This document shows positions 32,050 to 43,106 of a stretch of DNA of 64,000 bases, one piece after another. The stretch's first letter is position 1. Each line of letters starts with the position of its first letter. The DNA lies in assembly GCF_036898095.1 (NCBI RefSeq), contig NC_090767.1, positions 31,785,933 through 31,849,932 of the forward strand, in the 5' to 3' direction. The position numbers and the translations under genes were made by a program. This DNA comes from Palaemon carinicauda. Lineage: Eukaryota > Arthropoda > Malacostraca > Decapoda > Palaemonidae. Under the pieces are notes generated by a model, which was not told the DNA's origin, made no database searches, and saw only the letters and a program-made list of their open reading frames with translations.

Positions 32050-32210
32050 GCAGCTGAATAGATACTCACCAGAACATCAGCCGGGCCAGCGCAACAAACC
32101 ACTGCGGTTTCCTACCATAGCAGTGGCCTCCCCAGTAAACAGCTTAAACTCACGGACCAGGGCTGGGATCAATCTGTCGCCATGCGAAAGTTAGGCAAAC
32201 ACTTTAATAT
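32050..32210. repeat. SINE-like repeat, partner at 61,013-61,170
   Basis: Blocks AATAGAT.CTCA.CAGAACATC, GTGGCCTCCCCAGTAAACAG and CTTAAACTCAC recur in the same order and direction at 61,013-61,170. The part from GGCCTC to GGGATCAATC loosely resembles a tRNA A-box/B-box arrangement, so a tRNA-derived SINE is possible. Confidence 0.5.
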
Positions 32211-32699
32211 TTTCTCTTTATTCTCTTGAGAAACCAAAATTTGATTATGGTACATTTTCGGCAATGGTAGTTTTAAAACTTTTTAAGATCCTAATAACTG
32301 AAAATTTGCTATACGCGGAAAATGGTAGGAATTCAATATTAATTATTGCAATAATTGCTGTAATCAGAACAAATGTAAGCAATACCAATTAAAAATAGAA
32401 AAAAAAAACATAAATATTCTAAACTATCAGAGGGAAATGGAACCGCATAATTTCTGATACACGTTGAATGTCTATAAGGTATGTAATAAGGAACAGGAAT
32501 TATCCTGTACTCCTCAAAAAGAAGATAAAACGAGAGAATGATTACTTAGGAAACATAATACGTATTGAGAAAAACTAATTGCTTTGATATATTTAAATAC
32601 ATGAGAAAGAAACAGGAATGTAATATATTTTTTATTTTTCATTAAATTTGATTTTAAATGGTCATAGTAGCTAGCAATTTCTATATATGTTTATTTTAT

Positions 32700-32704
<5 letters not shown>

Positions 32705-32777
<73 letters not shown>
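32705..32777. repeat. (TA)n microsatellite
   Basis: About 73 bp of pure TA. Confidence 0.97.
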
Positions 32778-32780
<3 letters not shown>

Positions 32781-32866
32781 CTATTTCAACTTGAAAGGTT
32801 GATGTGCAATCAGGGAAAATCTTCGCACTAAAAAAAATGTGGATGATCAAGAACCGAGAATTAGAA

Positions 32867-32870
<4 letters not shown>

Positions 32871-32927
<57 letters not shown>
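32871..32927. repeat. (CT)n microsatellite
   Basis: About 57 bp of CT. Confidence 0.97.
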
Positions 32928-32930
<3 letters not shown>

Positions 32931-33074
32931 AGCATGGGCCTATGCAACTTCATCCCTGTCCTTAAGGTTCAAAGGCGATTCATGAGTTGCAGAGGCAAGA
33001 GACAGTAATAATACCTTAGCTGAAGGACAACGCCCTTGAGACTGCCCATAGCCTATATGCATAACCCCCTCTCC

Positions 33075-33165
33075 ACCCATAGTAGCACAAGGCTGAATAA
33101 TCTAACAAGCAAGCATAGAAGAGTCTTACAAGCAAGAGCCCGTGCCTTGCATAAGGCAAGGCAAT
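33075..33165 (+). repeat. 3'-tail repeat copy (plus)
   Basis: Contains AGGCTGAATAATCTAACAAG and AAGAGCCCGTGCCTTGC...GGCAAGGCAATCT. The second part forms a short stem and matches the tail of the intact ORF1 element. Further copies are at 33,305, 42,410 and 45,735. Confidence 0.65.
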
Positions 33166-33209
33166 CTCAGCTCAGTTCCCAGACTGAGAGGATCTCTCTC
33201 TGCCAGTGC

Positions 33210-33453
33210 AAGTACCTGCTTACCCGGCACAGGGGACACCAGGTTACCCCTCCCAGATTACCAGGCACAGGGGATACCAGTCTCCCATCTGTGCCTGCTG
33301 GCACATTGAACTTGCTTGCTTGCTTGTTAGATTTACCAGCCTTGTGCTGGGCACGGGCTCTTGCGTTGGCCCGTAGCAAGGCACATTGGACACCAAGTTA
33401 CCCCACCCAGCTTACCCGGCACAGGAGACACCAGTCTCCCGTCTGTGCCTGCC
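33210..33453 (+). promoter_or_regulatory. ORF1-element leader with repeated GGCACAGG.GACACCAG motif
   Basis: The motif CTTACCCGGCACAGGGGACA and its variants occur near 33,218, 33,260 and 33,410. The last is followed by CTCCC.TCTGTGCCTG and then the ORF1 ATG. The same motif precedes the ORF1 remnants at ~12,785 and ~47,395, so it belongs to the element leader. A minus-strand 3'-tail copy (33,305-33,385, ending in an AAGC repeat) is nested inside. Confidence 0.6.
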
Positions 33454-35120
33454 ATGTCTTTCTTCTATTTAGGTGTCTGGACATGGACTCACTTATACAA
33501 TGAGAACAGACACTGCAAGAAGTATTCAGAGAACTGCAGATGGCAATTCTGCAGGGATTATGAATGGCACAGAGTCAACATATTCACTCTTGTTGTTGTA
33601 AAAATCAAGAGCAAAACTGTCCAGGATGAATTTTTCTTCAATCACCAAGTCAAATGCAACTGCAGAGACTGCAAGTTTGCTTTAGAAAATGGACGCAGTC
33701 ACTTTGTGAAGCATGGATCCTTTGACCTTTCAAAGATCACATGTAAACCTCGTCCAACTGCCCGAACCACCTGTTCAAAGGGCAACACTTCGAAGACCAC
33801 TGCTGCATCTCCTGCTGTAACCAGAACTCCTATACAAGCCTAATCCCCTGTGCCTGTAGTAACACCAGCAACCAAAAAGAAAGCTAAAGACCCACCTGCT
33901 AGTTTCACACCTTCCTTTGCTGCCGCACCACTGACCAGTGCTCCTGCACAAAGCGCTGATACATCAGCCATGGACACCAACCCTTCTGCTGCCACTTCCA
34001 AACCATCACTGAATAACGTGCACCTCGCCGTGAAACAAATGGCTGAGACCCTGATCGAAAGACTTCGGCAGGAAGATCCAGTGACGGTTCTATTCCTTGA
34101 TAAAACACCTTCCACTCCAACTCCAACTTTTGAACCAGACCCAGAGCCAAGACCCACTGTAATGAATCCAAAGCCCCTACCTAAATTCAAACTACCAGCT
34201 GTGGAAGGGGCACCCTCCTACGCAGCTGTGACTGCCATTGCTACAGCAAATCTAAGTATCAGGATCAAAGCCAGGACCCACCTTAAGGTGAACCTAATCA
34301 TCACCCCAGAAGACCACAACTGTGCCATCTGCCTCCAGAGGGAGGCCTCATTGACCTACCTTGACCCAGCTAAGAAGATATGGAAGTCAGTTGCCTGTAA
34401 CTTTCCCCGCCGACATGATGCTGTCTTTCATCACTGATTGCAGCAACTTCCACCATGTAGAGTGTCGTTTGGGCAGCCGCAAGCAGCCTACCAGGAGAGT
34501 CATCATTACCTTCATCGGCAAGATTCCAGACACTAGACCTTGGACTCCGGGGAAAGTTCCCCATAGCCGACATGGAAGTTGAGCCACTACGGTGTTTCAA
34601 CTGCCAACGTTTCAGCCACCACAACACTGCCTGAAGAGTCCAACGGTGTGTGGAGTCTCCAGCCACCTGCACCCCACTCAAGATTGTATTGATGTACACA
34701 AGAATGCATTAGAAACCCATCCAAAGTGCCCCAACTGTTCTGGATCCCACCATGTCTGGAACTGGAAATGTCCAGAGCAGCTCAGGAGATTAGAAGTACT
34801 GCAGATCATCCCTCCTTCCACAGCAGCAACAGCCACAGCCACCAAAGCCCCAAAGGGCTCCTCGCTCCAGACCACCCTGTCGGCCACCTACCAATCCTAA
34901 TCCAGTCACCGCTCCTGCTCCTGCCACAGCTTCAACCCCAGTCACCGATCTGGATCCTGGTCACGGTTTCCCCATTCCCCTTCAACCACCACGCTTATCT
35001 CGCAAGCAGAAGCCTTGGTCCTTGAAAAGCTGGTCCCCTTGATCTTCCAGCTTATAGCTAAAGTCTGCTCCTTTGTTCAGACTCCCTCCAACATTTTTCA
35101 ATCCCTCCTTTCTCCCCTAG
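33454..35120 (+). pseudogene. Decayed ORF1 of an ORF1-only element
   Basis: ATG 33,454 opens a frame (MSFFYLGVWTWTHLYNENRH) with the CxCxxC cluster KCNCRDC. TAA 33,841 stops it, but the same frame goes on to 34,437 through LPKFKLPAVEGAPSYAAV and NLIITPED. Frameshifts near 34,380, 34,580 and 34,640 split the rest: SFITDCSNFHHVECRLGSRK, CFNCQRFSHHNTAC, and CPNCSGSHHVWNWKCPEQL (third zinc knuckle). The C-terminal LEKLVPLIFQLIAKVCSF ends near 35,090 and the 3' block begins ~40 bp later. It is the same architecture as the intact 535-aa protein, but a distinct sub-family. Confidence 0.85.
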
Positions 35121-35133
35121 TATCCCCCCCCCC

Positions 35134-35280
35134 TAGAGCAAGGATAAGCAGCTGTGCTTAGAACTGCTCCTTTTCTTTTCTACTAAAGATCCTTCCCTCC
35201 TCTCCCAGTCTCTCCCATTCACTGGGACTTGCTGCTATCACTACTTTCTCTACCACTAAAACTCATTTCGGTTCCAGTGT
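35134..35280 (+). repeat. Conserved 3' block of ORF1-only elements
   Basis: AGAGCAAGGATAAGC, TTCTACTAAAG, CCCAGTCTCTC, TTCACTGGGACTTGCT and CTACCACTAAA recur in the same order at 14,230-14,351 (and its two copies) and on the minus strand at 27,295-27,420. 35,281-35,455 shows nothing I can name. Confidence 0.75.
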
Positions 35281-35455
35281 GGGCCTGGTTCCCTTGATGA
35301 TACTTATGCATCACCTCACAGTGAACTCCTATAGCTTCACCGATGTGCACAATGGCATATACCAGAAATCCCTCCCTCATTAATATTGAACAGGAAGGCG
35401 AAATTATAAGAAATTGTGCAAATGTTATGCGGGCGCTAGCAGAAGGCAGGGAGAG

Positions 35456-37384
35456 TACAGTAGAACATCAGGTATCAATACGGAGATGGCTCGCAACTCA
35501 AAATCTACCAAACTGATTCGCTGGCCATCCTGGCTCCAGAATCTTGCAAGCTGATTGGCTGAACCGCCGAGACACTTTACCCAGCATCTCTCCCTGCCGT
35601 GTGCCCCGCAAAGGGAGACCGCATTCATTGTTCTCTCTCGCTTCGCTTGTGCTGCTTAGTCTTGCCGCGTGGAACTTTTTGCTGTTTTCTTGTGCTTCTT
35701 TAGTGTAAAATAGTGCTTGTGACACCCTTGAAAATGGCTCCTAAACGTCCTCTACCCTCTACATGCTCTAGTGAACCCAAGAAGAAGGGAAAAATTATGA
35801 CGGTGAAGGAGAAAGTGAAATTACTGGACATGCTTAAGGCATGCAGAAGCTATATGTCTGTTGCCCGCATTTACGGAGTGAAAGAATAAACGGTTCACTA
35901 CATAAAAAAAGATGAAATGAAAATACGTAAAACTGCCTCAATAACGTTCTCCAAGGACACTAACCGCGTTGTGACTCCTCGTAATATGACGATTGTGCAA
36001 ATGGAGAATGCGTTATCAGTGTGGATATAGGAATGTCGGGAAAAAGCCAAAACATTGTATGATAGCCTAGTTCCTGAAGGAAAATCAAACGAAGACGACG
36101 AAGGTGATGATAACGACGAAGAAGATGATCTTGCCCCACGAGAAAAAACGTGGTTTTGTTGCCAGCAAAGAGCTGGTTCGAGAAATTCAAGAGGAGGTTT
36201 GGCCTTCACAGCCTTCCTTTGTATGGGGAGGCCGCCTCGGCAGACCAAGAGGCAGTTCTTCGTTACGTTAAGGAGAAGTTCCCGAAATTAATTAAAGACG
36301 GTGGCTTTCTCACGGAGCAGGTGTTCAATATGGATGAGACTGGCCTCTTCTGGAAGAGTATGCCATACCGGACGTTCCTTTACAAGGACAAAGTAAAGGA
36401 GCCAGGGTTCAAGGCCCACAAAGATTGGTTATTCTCCTCATGTGCAGGAATGCCGCGGGCTTCATGCTCAAATCCGCCTTAAATTACAAGTCCATGAATC
36501 CTTGGGTTTTGAAAAACAAAATCAAAGCCTTGCTGCCCGTCTACTGGATGAGCAATAAAAAGGCATGGATGACCAAAGCCCTCACACTCAACTGCTTCGT
36601 GAACTGCTTTATCCCACAGGTGAAGCTGTACCTTCGCGGAGAATGGGCTGCCCTTTAAGGTCCTCCTCTTGATGGACTGTGGAGGAGGACATGCAACGGA
36701 TCTGCATTATGACGGGGTCAAAGTGGAGTTCCTGCCCCCCAACACCACTTCCCTCATACAACCAATGGATCAGGGGGTCATTCGGGCCTTCAAGGATCTC
36801 TACACGAGGTCCACGATGGAGGGCCTCATCTCCTCCATCAACGAAGGTGACGAGGACTTCAGCCTCAAGAGATATTGGCGGGAATATAACATTGTAATGT
36901 GCCTGGCCAACATTCAGAAAGCTCTTAATGAGATGAAACAGCAAACATTGAATGTAAGTTGGAGAAAATTGTGGCCAAACATTGTTCTTGACTATGAGGG
37001 ATTTACGGCAGAAGAAGTTCACCACTCTGCCGTAGATAAGGCTGTGAGGCTGGCGTGGTTAGTTGCCAAAAAAGGTTCCTCTGACATGACGATAGATGAC
37101 GTCAACTCACAGATCGAGTGCCACTCGGAGCCCCTAACCAATGAGGACTTTGTCGAAATGACAAGATCAGCAAGTGAGGAAGAAGAAGAGGCAGCCGACT
37201 ACGAAGCTGAAGAACGTGGCCTTACCTTGCACAACCTGCAAGAGCTTTGCAACATGGCAGGGGGTCTGCAACAAAGGGCGCAAGAAATTAACGATAATAT
37301 GGTCAGACCCATCGAATTTAGTATTCGTATTAACCGAGCCACTACGCCGCCTCTTGCAGTTTCTGCTGAAGGGCCAACACCAAT
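35456..37384 (+). mobile_element. Tigger/pogo-type DNA transposon, 3' end missing
   Basis: TA (35,456-35,457) followed by CAGTAGAACATCAGG is a typical Tigger terminus. An untranslated leader runs to the transposase ATG at 35,734. The right terminal repeat is not found: the sequence passes into a LINE fragment at about 37,385. Confidence 0.8.
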
Positions 37385-37397
37385 CGTATTGCGATGA
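35734..37397 (+). pseudogene. Tigger-like transposase pseudogene (DDE superfamily)
   Basis: MAPKRPLPSTCSSEPKKKGK starts a helix-turn-helix region (MTVKEKVKLLDMLKA). Stops occur at 35,887 and 36,028, and frameshifts near 36,150, 36,430 and 36,655. The catalytic motifs remain readable: first Asp in FNMDETGLFW, second in LLLMDCGGGH (most relatives have DN..GH), third in PPNTTSLIQPMDQGVIRAFK. A clean 242-codon tail (36,669-37,397) contains the second and third Asp and an acidic end. The transposase is inactive; the last residues may already belong to the LINE fragment at 37,385. Confidence 0.9.
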
Positions 37398-37730
37398 CTG
37401 TTTAGTATCTTCAACAGTGAGGCATTTCTTGACCGAATGCCCCAATTATAATAACTTAAGAAATAGATACCTGTTTGAGGCTCGTGGTAAGGATGGCAGG
37501 TTCAACCTTGCCAAGATTCTTGGACATGATGTGTCCTATGTGAGCAGCATTTTTAGATTTATTCCAGAAGCAGGTCTTCTGAAAACTATTTAACTTCTAT
37601 AATGACATTCAACTTATATGGTTTTAATTGAATATTCTTCTATTTTTTATATAGAATTAATGTTATCGGCATCAATGACCTTAGATGTCAGGATGCCCTG
37701 AAAACTTTAAATTAATGAATTAATCAATTG
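37385..37730 (+). pseudogene. LINE C-terminal end and 3' UTR
   Basis: YCDDCLVSSTVRHFLTECPN and NLAKILGHDVSYVSSIFRF, closing with a stop at 37,591, are a typical C-terminal zinc-finger-like end of Jockey-like polymerases. A short AT-rich tail follows. It is a 5'-truncated insertion that cut the Tigger element. Confidence 0.8.
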
Positions 37731-37744
37731 CAAACAGACTTAAT

Positions 37745-38610
37745 CAAATTTACATATTTAAGAGGAATTCCATAACAATGCAGGACTCTCCACAGAATTG
37801 GACTGTGCACACTATCAAATGCTTTTTCATAGTTCACAAAGGCCATCAAAAGAGGATTGCTATATTTTACATATTGCTGTAGATGTCTCAAAATGAAAAT
37901 TTGGTCAGTACAACTTTTATACCTTTTCTAATTCCTGCTTGTTCATCTCCCAGCTTTTCATCATTAGTTCTCCCCAGTTTCTTTAAAATAAGCACACTAT
38001 ATATTTTCATAATAACTGACTTAAGTGTGATGCCTCTGTAATTATTGCAATCAGTCAGATCTACCTTTTTAGCTATTTTTACCAACACTCCTTACTCCCA
38101 TTCATCAGGTTTTGCCTCTTCATGCCACATTCTACAAAATAATCTTGTAAGTAGCCTGGGAGTCACTTCATTTTGGTCAATATCATCTCGGCAGTTCTTC
38201 CATTCCATTGTATCCAGGGGCTTTCCATCTCTTTAGGTTTTTGATGATAGCTTTGACTTCAAACACACCTAATTCATTCATGGGAACATCAAGGTCTTCA
38301 TCAGCTTCCAGTATATCAATCAAAATAATCCCTTTCTATCTCCTATTCATAACCTCACTAAAGTGTTCCATCCAACGTTGTCTTTCTTCATCTTCTGTTG
38401 CTATAACAGAGCTGTCTCTCTTTTTGATGGATATAAGCTTCTTCTTCTTTGCCCCAGTCGAGATTTCATTAATAATTCTATGAGCAATTCTTACACCATA
38501 CAGCCACTTCTTGAATTCATAGCTTTGTCAGCCTGATTTGCTTTACTGTCTAAATATTCTCTCCAGTCATTCCTGGCTTTTCTTTTCACCTCACCATCAA
38601 TACTGGGATA
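37745..38610 (-). pseudogene. RTE-like LINE fragment
   Basis: Minus-strand translation gives, in broken frames, EDEERQRWMEHFSEVMNR, LKRWKAPGYNG, DCNNYRGITLKSV, DEQAGIRKG, TDQIFILRHLQQY and FVNYEKAFDSVH (palm block A). That order is the start of an RTE-clade reverse transcriptase. Several stops and shifts; it ends before the catalytic YxDD box. The right edge abuts the TA/TATATC microsatellite. Confidence 0.85.
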
Positions 38611-38617
38611 CTTAGCA

Positions 38618-38618
<1 letters not shown>

Positions 38619-38671
<53 letters not shown>

Positions 38672-38713
38672 ATATCTATATCTATATCTATATCTATATC
38701 TATATCTATATCT

Positions 38714-38763
<50 letters not shown>
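38619..38763. repeat. Compound microsatellite (TA)n(TATATC)n(TA)n
   Basis: Pure TA on both sides of about ten 6-bp TATATC units (roughly 38,668-38,732). Confidence 0.97.
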
Positions 38764-38766
<3 letters not shown>

Positions 38767-38949
38767 TAGACAACATCTTAGCGGCATTCAGAAAACGAAG
38801 ACAACTTCTCCTCGGACAGATCCTCATGCAGATATTTTTTCAGGAAAACAGTAGGAATACATTTGCTTTTCTCCATTTGTTTTTAGGTGTCCACGCGTGT
38901 TTCGGATCTCTTCGTTGCCTTTCTTCAGGACTACTGTAGGCTTATTCTT

Positions 38950-39020
38950 ATTCTTAAGATTGAAACGTTGTGAAGATGCAGTGAAGTGTTAATAGGAGTA
39001 GAACTGTACTCCATAAAAAT
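38950..39020. repeat. Inverted partner of the repeat at 20-88
   Basis: Contains AAACGTTGTGAAGATGC and AGGAGTAGAACTGTACTCC, the reverse complement of the repeat at the window start. 39,021-40,334 is AT-rich with no gene seen. Confidence 0.55.
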
Positions 39021-40330
39021 GAGAAAATTGTGTTCCTTCTGAATTTGGACTTGCTCGCAAACGTAACCGAGGAAAGTTTAGTACTAGAGTACTCAGAATG
39101 ACATTTACAACTAACAGAGAAGGAAACAAGAATGTGATGTATTCTGAGTTTTTTCATTAATATAATTTCGAAAGCATCATATATGTAGTATTTCATATAT
39201 ATTTTTTTATTTATATATATCAAAATTAATGTTTCTGGCTTCAGACTACTTCTTCTCTCAATAATAGTAGATTAAGGTACTCGCGGTCATTCTTTTTCCA
39301 TCGTATAGATATGAAAATCTGCAATGATCCTTCTCTTTATCCTTTCAAATGACACGACTTTGTATTTGAAGGGAAAAGTTGATGGAACTGGAGATATTCA
39401 TCAGTAGTTATAATCATAAAATAAAAATAATAATAATTTCATATCAAAACTGGTCTTAGTCTCTCTCCAATTGATTGTGGATTTCAATCTACCATTATCG
39501 AGAGAAGAAATGATAAACGATTAAAATAAGATATTTTAATAACAGTAACACCATTAAAGTAGATATTTCATATATAAAATATAAAACAAAAGAGTCAGAG
39601 AAATATGATAGTATGTTGTACCCGAGAGTGAACCTTCAAGATAGATTGTGTTGCGACCCATTTCAGAATCTGCACCGTGTTGGAATATTCTCACTTGGCG
39701 CTGCGCAATGTGAAGATTCCCAGATCGCGCGACCAAGTTGGAATCGCATTTAGGTTACTGTTTAGTGAAACAGATTCACGTAAATAGGCCGACTGACTCT
39801 TTAACCTTATATGGCAATAGGTGTGTTAACAGTATTAGGTTCTATATGTGATCTCCTCGTCGTCTATGCAGTGATCAGGCCATTATATAAAGTCAGGTCA
39901 TTATGTGTGTGTTTCATTTGTTTCCAAGGCGTCTTAGTTATTGTGGTATGGAATTGACACCCCTATCTGTCACTGTGTTTAGGCCACTTAAAATTGTTGA
40001 ATGTCAGCCTCTAATTCACAAACAATGGGGAGTGTGGTGAAAAATATGATGGATAAAGAGTGGACTGTATACTTAATGTTGTTACTGACTCAAAGCCGCC
40101 ACAAATGTCTTCTCGTAACAACTATCACTATCCCCTTTACGGCTTCTCAGGAATAACGAGAGATTTCTCTCTCCAATAAACTTAATTATTAGTGTAACCG
40201 ATATTCAAAAGCACCACAGTCATATAACTCTCAACAATAGGACTACACTAAGTCCTTTCACTTACTGAGCTGTCACTATTAACAAGAACTCAAATCATAA
40301 GTTTCAATAAAGTACAACGAGACACAAGTT

Positions 40331-40334
<4 letters not shown>

Positions 40335-40387
<53 letters not shown>
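40335..40387. repeat. (CT)n microsatellite
   Basis: About 53 bp of CT. 40,388-42,405 is AT-rich; I see no gene there. The longest frame (41,729-42,124, minus) has no recognisable motif. Confidence 0.97.
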
Positions 40388-40389
<2 letters not shown>

Positions 40390-42409
40390 GAGTACTCACG
40401 GGTAGACTTTCCGACCTTAGAGGACCGCAGTTTGTCTCGTTTTCTATAAGTTGTACAAAATTCTTAATATGAACACCTTGATGTTAAATAAGTATCAGAT
40501 CAATTTTTAATTACCAACTGTACATTAAAACATAAATCAATAAAGGATATCAAAATGCACTTGCTAATTTGCAGTTAATTAGTTTAATAACAAAAAGTTG
40601 AACATAAATGTGTGATTAAGCAAAGACAAACTCAAGGGGGTTTACAAGTCAATGGCACTTCAACAAAATTACGACAAGTCCAAAAAATAAGAGTAGATCA
40701 CTGCTTACGATCTTATACACACACACAACCACCACCACGACAACCCAATAACAGATCGGCTCAAGTTTGAGCCCTGAGGCTCATGAGCAAAAGCTGTCTC
40801 TCTCGCCGTGCATTCGTGTTTTATACGAGAAAGAGAGACAAGTTATACAGTTTCAGTAGATGAAAGACTGCTTATAAGATTCACATTAACACAAAAAACC
40901 TTTTAGTAAATCCAAAGATTGATGTCAAAAATAAACTCAAGACACATAATGTGCAATTTCAAACACAATTTTTAAATACAATTAACTGGTTGGTGGTGTG
41001 CGACAAATTCAATGTGATCACCGTCATAACCATATAGTGTACATACATACGCACACACAAAAAGAAATGATGATCTCAATGTGGGAGCAAATATCCCTGG
41101 CCATCTTCTGACCATTAATCTCTTCCTAATCTTTTCCTAATGGGTACTCTGGTCAGGCGGAACAAGATGTTACACTCACCGTTGCTACTCTCCTAGTCCT
41201 CTAACGGGAAGAGGCATTACTCAAGATATGAATGGGCATATGCTGGGCATTATTCAAGATATAAATTTAATTACGGTTTCTGAACGGTACTGTAGTGTAA
41301 ACCCATTTCTTTGTGCTTAGCCGTACTTCAAACATTACATACTAAAATCATAGTAGTACACACAAACAGACAAATTAATGTAAGAGTGTCATTCTCGAGT
41401 TAGATGTGGTTCTTTTAACTCTTATCCTAACATGCAAAAAGAACGAACGTATTTCTACAAAATATGAAAACATGCAAATTTCGGTCTCATGAATAAAAAC
41501 AACTGCAGTAACATCATTTCGTTTGTCATTTACCTTATAAACGACACTTCCCAATAATAATCAGTCAATAATTTTTACGAACATGCAATAATAACAACCT
41601 TACGCTAAGAGGTAGATTATGGTTGTACAGAGGAATACACAAAAGACATCATATTAAATTGTTGTGAGAAGAATTCTTCACAAATACAGTAAGAAGTGTA
41701 TGAGCAGTAAACTTGGGGGAGAGCCTAGTTATACAAGAGGAGCACAGTAACAGATGTCAGTAGACATAAGGGTGATACTAAAGGATAAGGAAGTGAGCAG
41801 CCAGTGCGAAAGGTTTGCGCCACGTGGCACGAGGTGGCTGAGCTGGCAAATGAAAAGACAGACCTTGGACAAGTAAGTTGAACTATTAGAAAAATTTTGT
41901 GCACCTTGCTGCGTCATAGTACTCTTGTAGTCATCAGTGTAATAACATGTTGTTCTTCCAAGACTTTGCCATCTTTTACGAAATTTATTTAACTGTTGCT
42001 GGTCTGGCCCATAACCTGTTAATGTTTCTTTTTGGGTTATATGTGAATTTCCTCCTTTCATAATTATGTAGTCTTTATAATACTGTTTATTTACCTTCCC
42101 GAGTTTGATCAACAAAAACACCATCTCAGTCGTTACCTCTTAATGTCCAGCTAAGGTTACAAGTGACGGATGACAAAATAACACCCTGTAGTTTTTTCAC
42201 GCCCTATGGGGTGGCTTTGTTTACATTATGGAAAGGGGACAACTGACGTTGGCATGCGCTGCTGCCAGGCGGTAACGTTGAAATCATATAACTACAAAGA
42301 AAACTAAAAATCTTACAAATAAATCATTATAAGATTCAAATTGTCACTCACCCTCTTAAAAAGTTCATCCAGACGACGAATACCTTTTATGAATTTATCT
42401 TGTTCTAGC

Positions 42410-42480
42410 ATGGATTGCTTACTAGCTTGTTAGATTGTTCAGCCTTATGCTGCAGACAGACTCTTGCTTTGGTAGCTCAT
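42410..42480 (-). repeat. 3'-tail repeat copy (minus)
   Basis: Minus strand: GCAAGAGTCTG...GCAGCATAAGGCTGAACAATCTAACAAG, matching the tails at 33,075 and 33,305. Confidence 0.55.
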
Positions 42481-42737
42481 AGTTTATCATGATATCATGA
42501 CAGAAACTGACTAAACTTATAACAACATAAACACTATTTCAGATGCTTCCAGTCATTCATGTCAGTGACAAAAGATATACGTTTTTTCTTTTTTTAGAAT
42601 TATTAGGATATAAAACATTTTTTGCGAAGTTCATAATATTAGCTTTTGATGTTGACCTTTTTTTGGTCATCTAGAAATATTTTGAACACTTCAGAATTGT
42701 AAAATTTTCCAGAAAAGCAAAAGTGCTATGAAGGTTG

Positions 42738-42962
42738 GGTGCCGGTTTAGTATGTGGCCTACCTTTGTTATTTTGGTTTAGTAATTGGCCTACCTGGCTT
42801 GTTAGGTTAGGTTAGGTTAGGTTAAGTAAGGTTAGGTAAGGTTAGGTTAGGTTAGGTTAGGATAGGTAAGGTTAGGTTAGGTTAGGTTAGACCACATACA
42901 AAAAAAAAGATAGAATTTCGAAGTCGAAATTCAAAAGGTAGGCCACATACTAAACTGGCACC
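42738..42962. mobile_element. Fold-back element with internal TTAGG-like repeats
   Basis: A 29-bp arm at 42,738-42,766 (GGTTTAGTATGTGGCCTACC core) pairs with its inverted copy at 42,934-42,962 with one mismatch. Part of the arm is repeated directly at 42,775-42,795. The centre is the TTAGG-like array (42,801-42,890), followed by a second small stem AATTTCGAAGTCGAAATT. No clear target duplication is seen. Confidence 0.7.
42801..42890. repeat. Interstitial TTAGG-type telomere-like repeats
   Basis: About 18 units of GTTAG with GTAAG and GATAG variants. TTAGG is the ancestral arthropod telomere unit. Shorter runs occur at ~46,770 (CCTAA) and ~51,605. Confidence 0.9.
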
Positions 42963-43106
42963 GAAGAATATCATGGGAGATATTCAATTTACAAAGCAAT
43001 GGGACTTCCTGGATTACATTGCCTATTGGCTTGTACAGTTGTAACGTGTTTGCTTCGCATTCGCATGGCGGCATATAAATGCCCACCAGGGACCATAACT
43101 TTAATG

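Noticed and set aside
33028..33503. 155-codon frame upstream of the third ORF1
   Set aside because: It runs through the repeated leader motif and tail repeats; the ORF1 start at 33,454 is in the same frame but the upstream part is non-coding repeat.
38491..38827. Minus-strand frames rich in alternating Ile/Tyr/Asp
   Set aside because: They translate the TA/TATATC microsatellite; no real protein.
41729..42124. 131-codon minus-strand frame
   Set aside because: No recognisable motif, AT-rich surroundings, length within chance for this much sequence.
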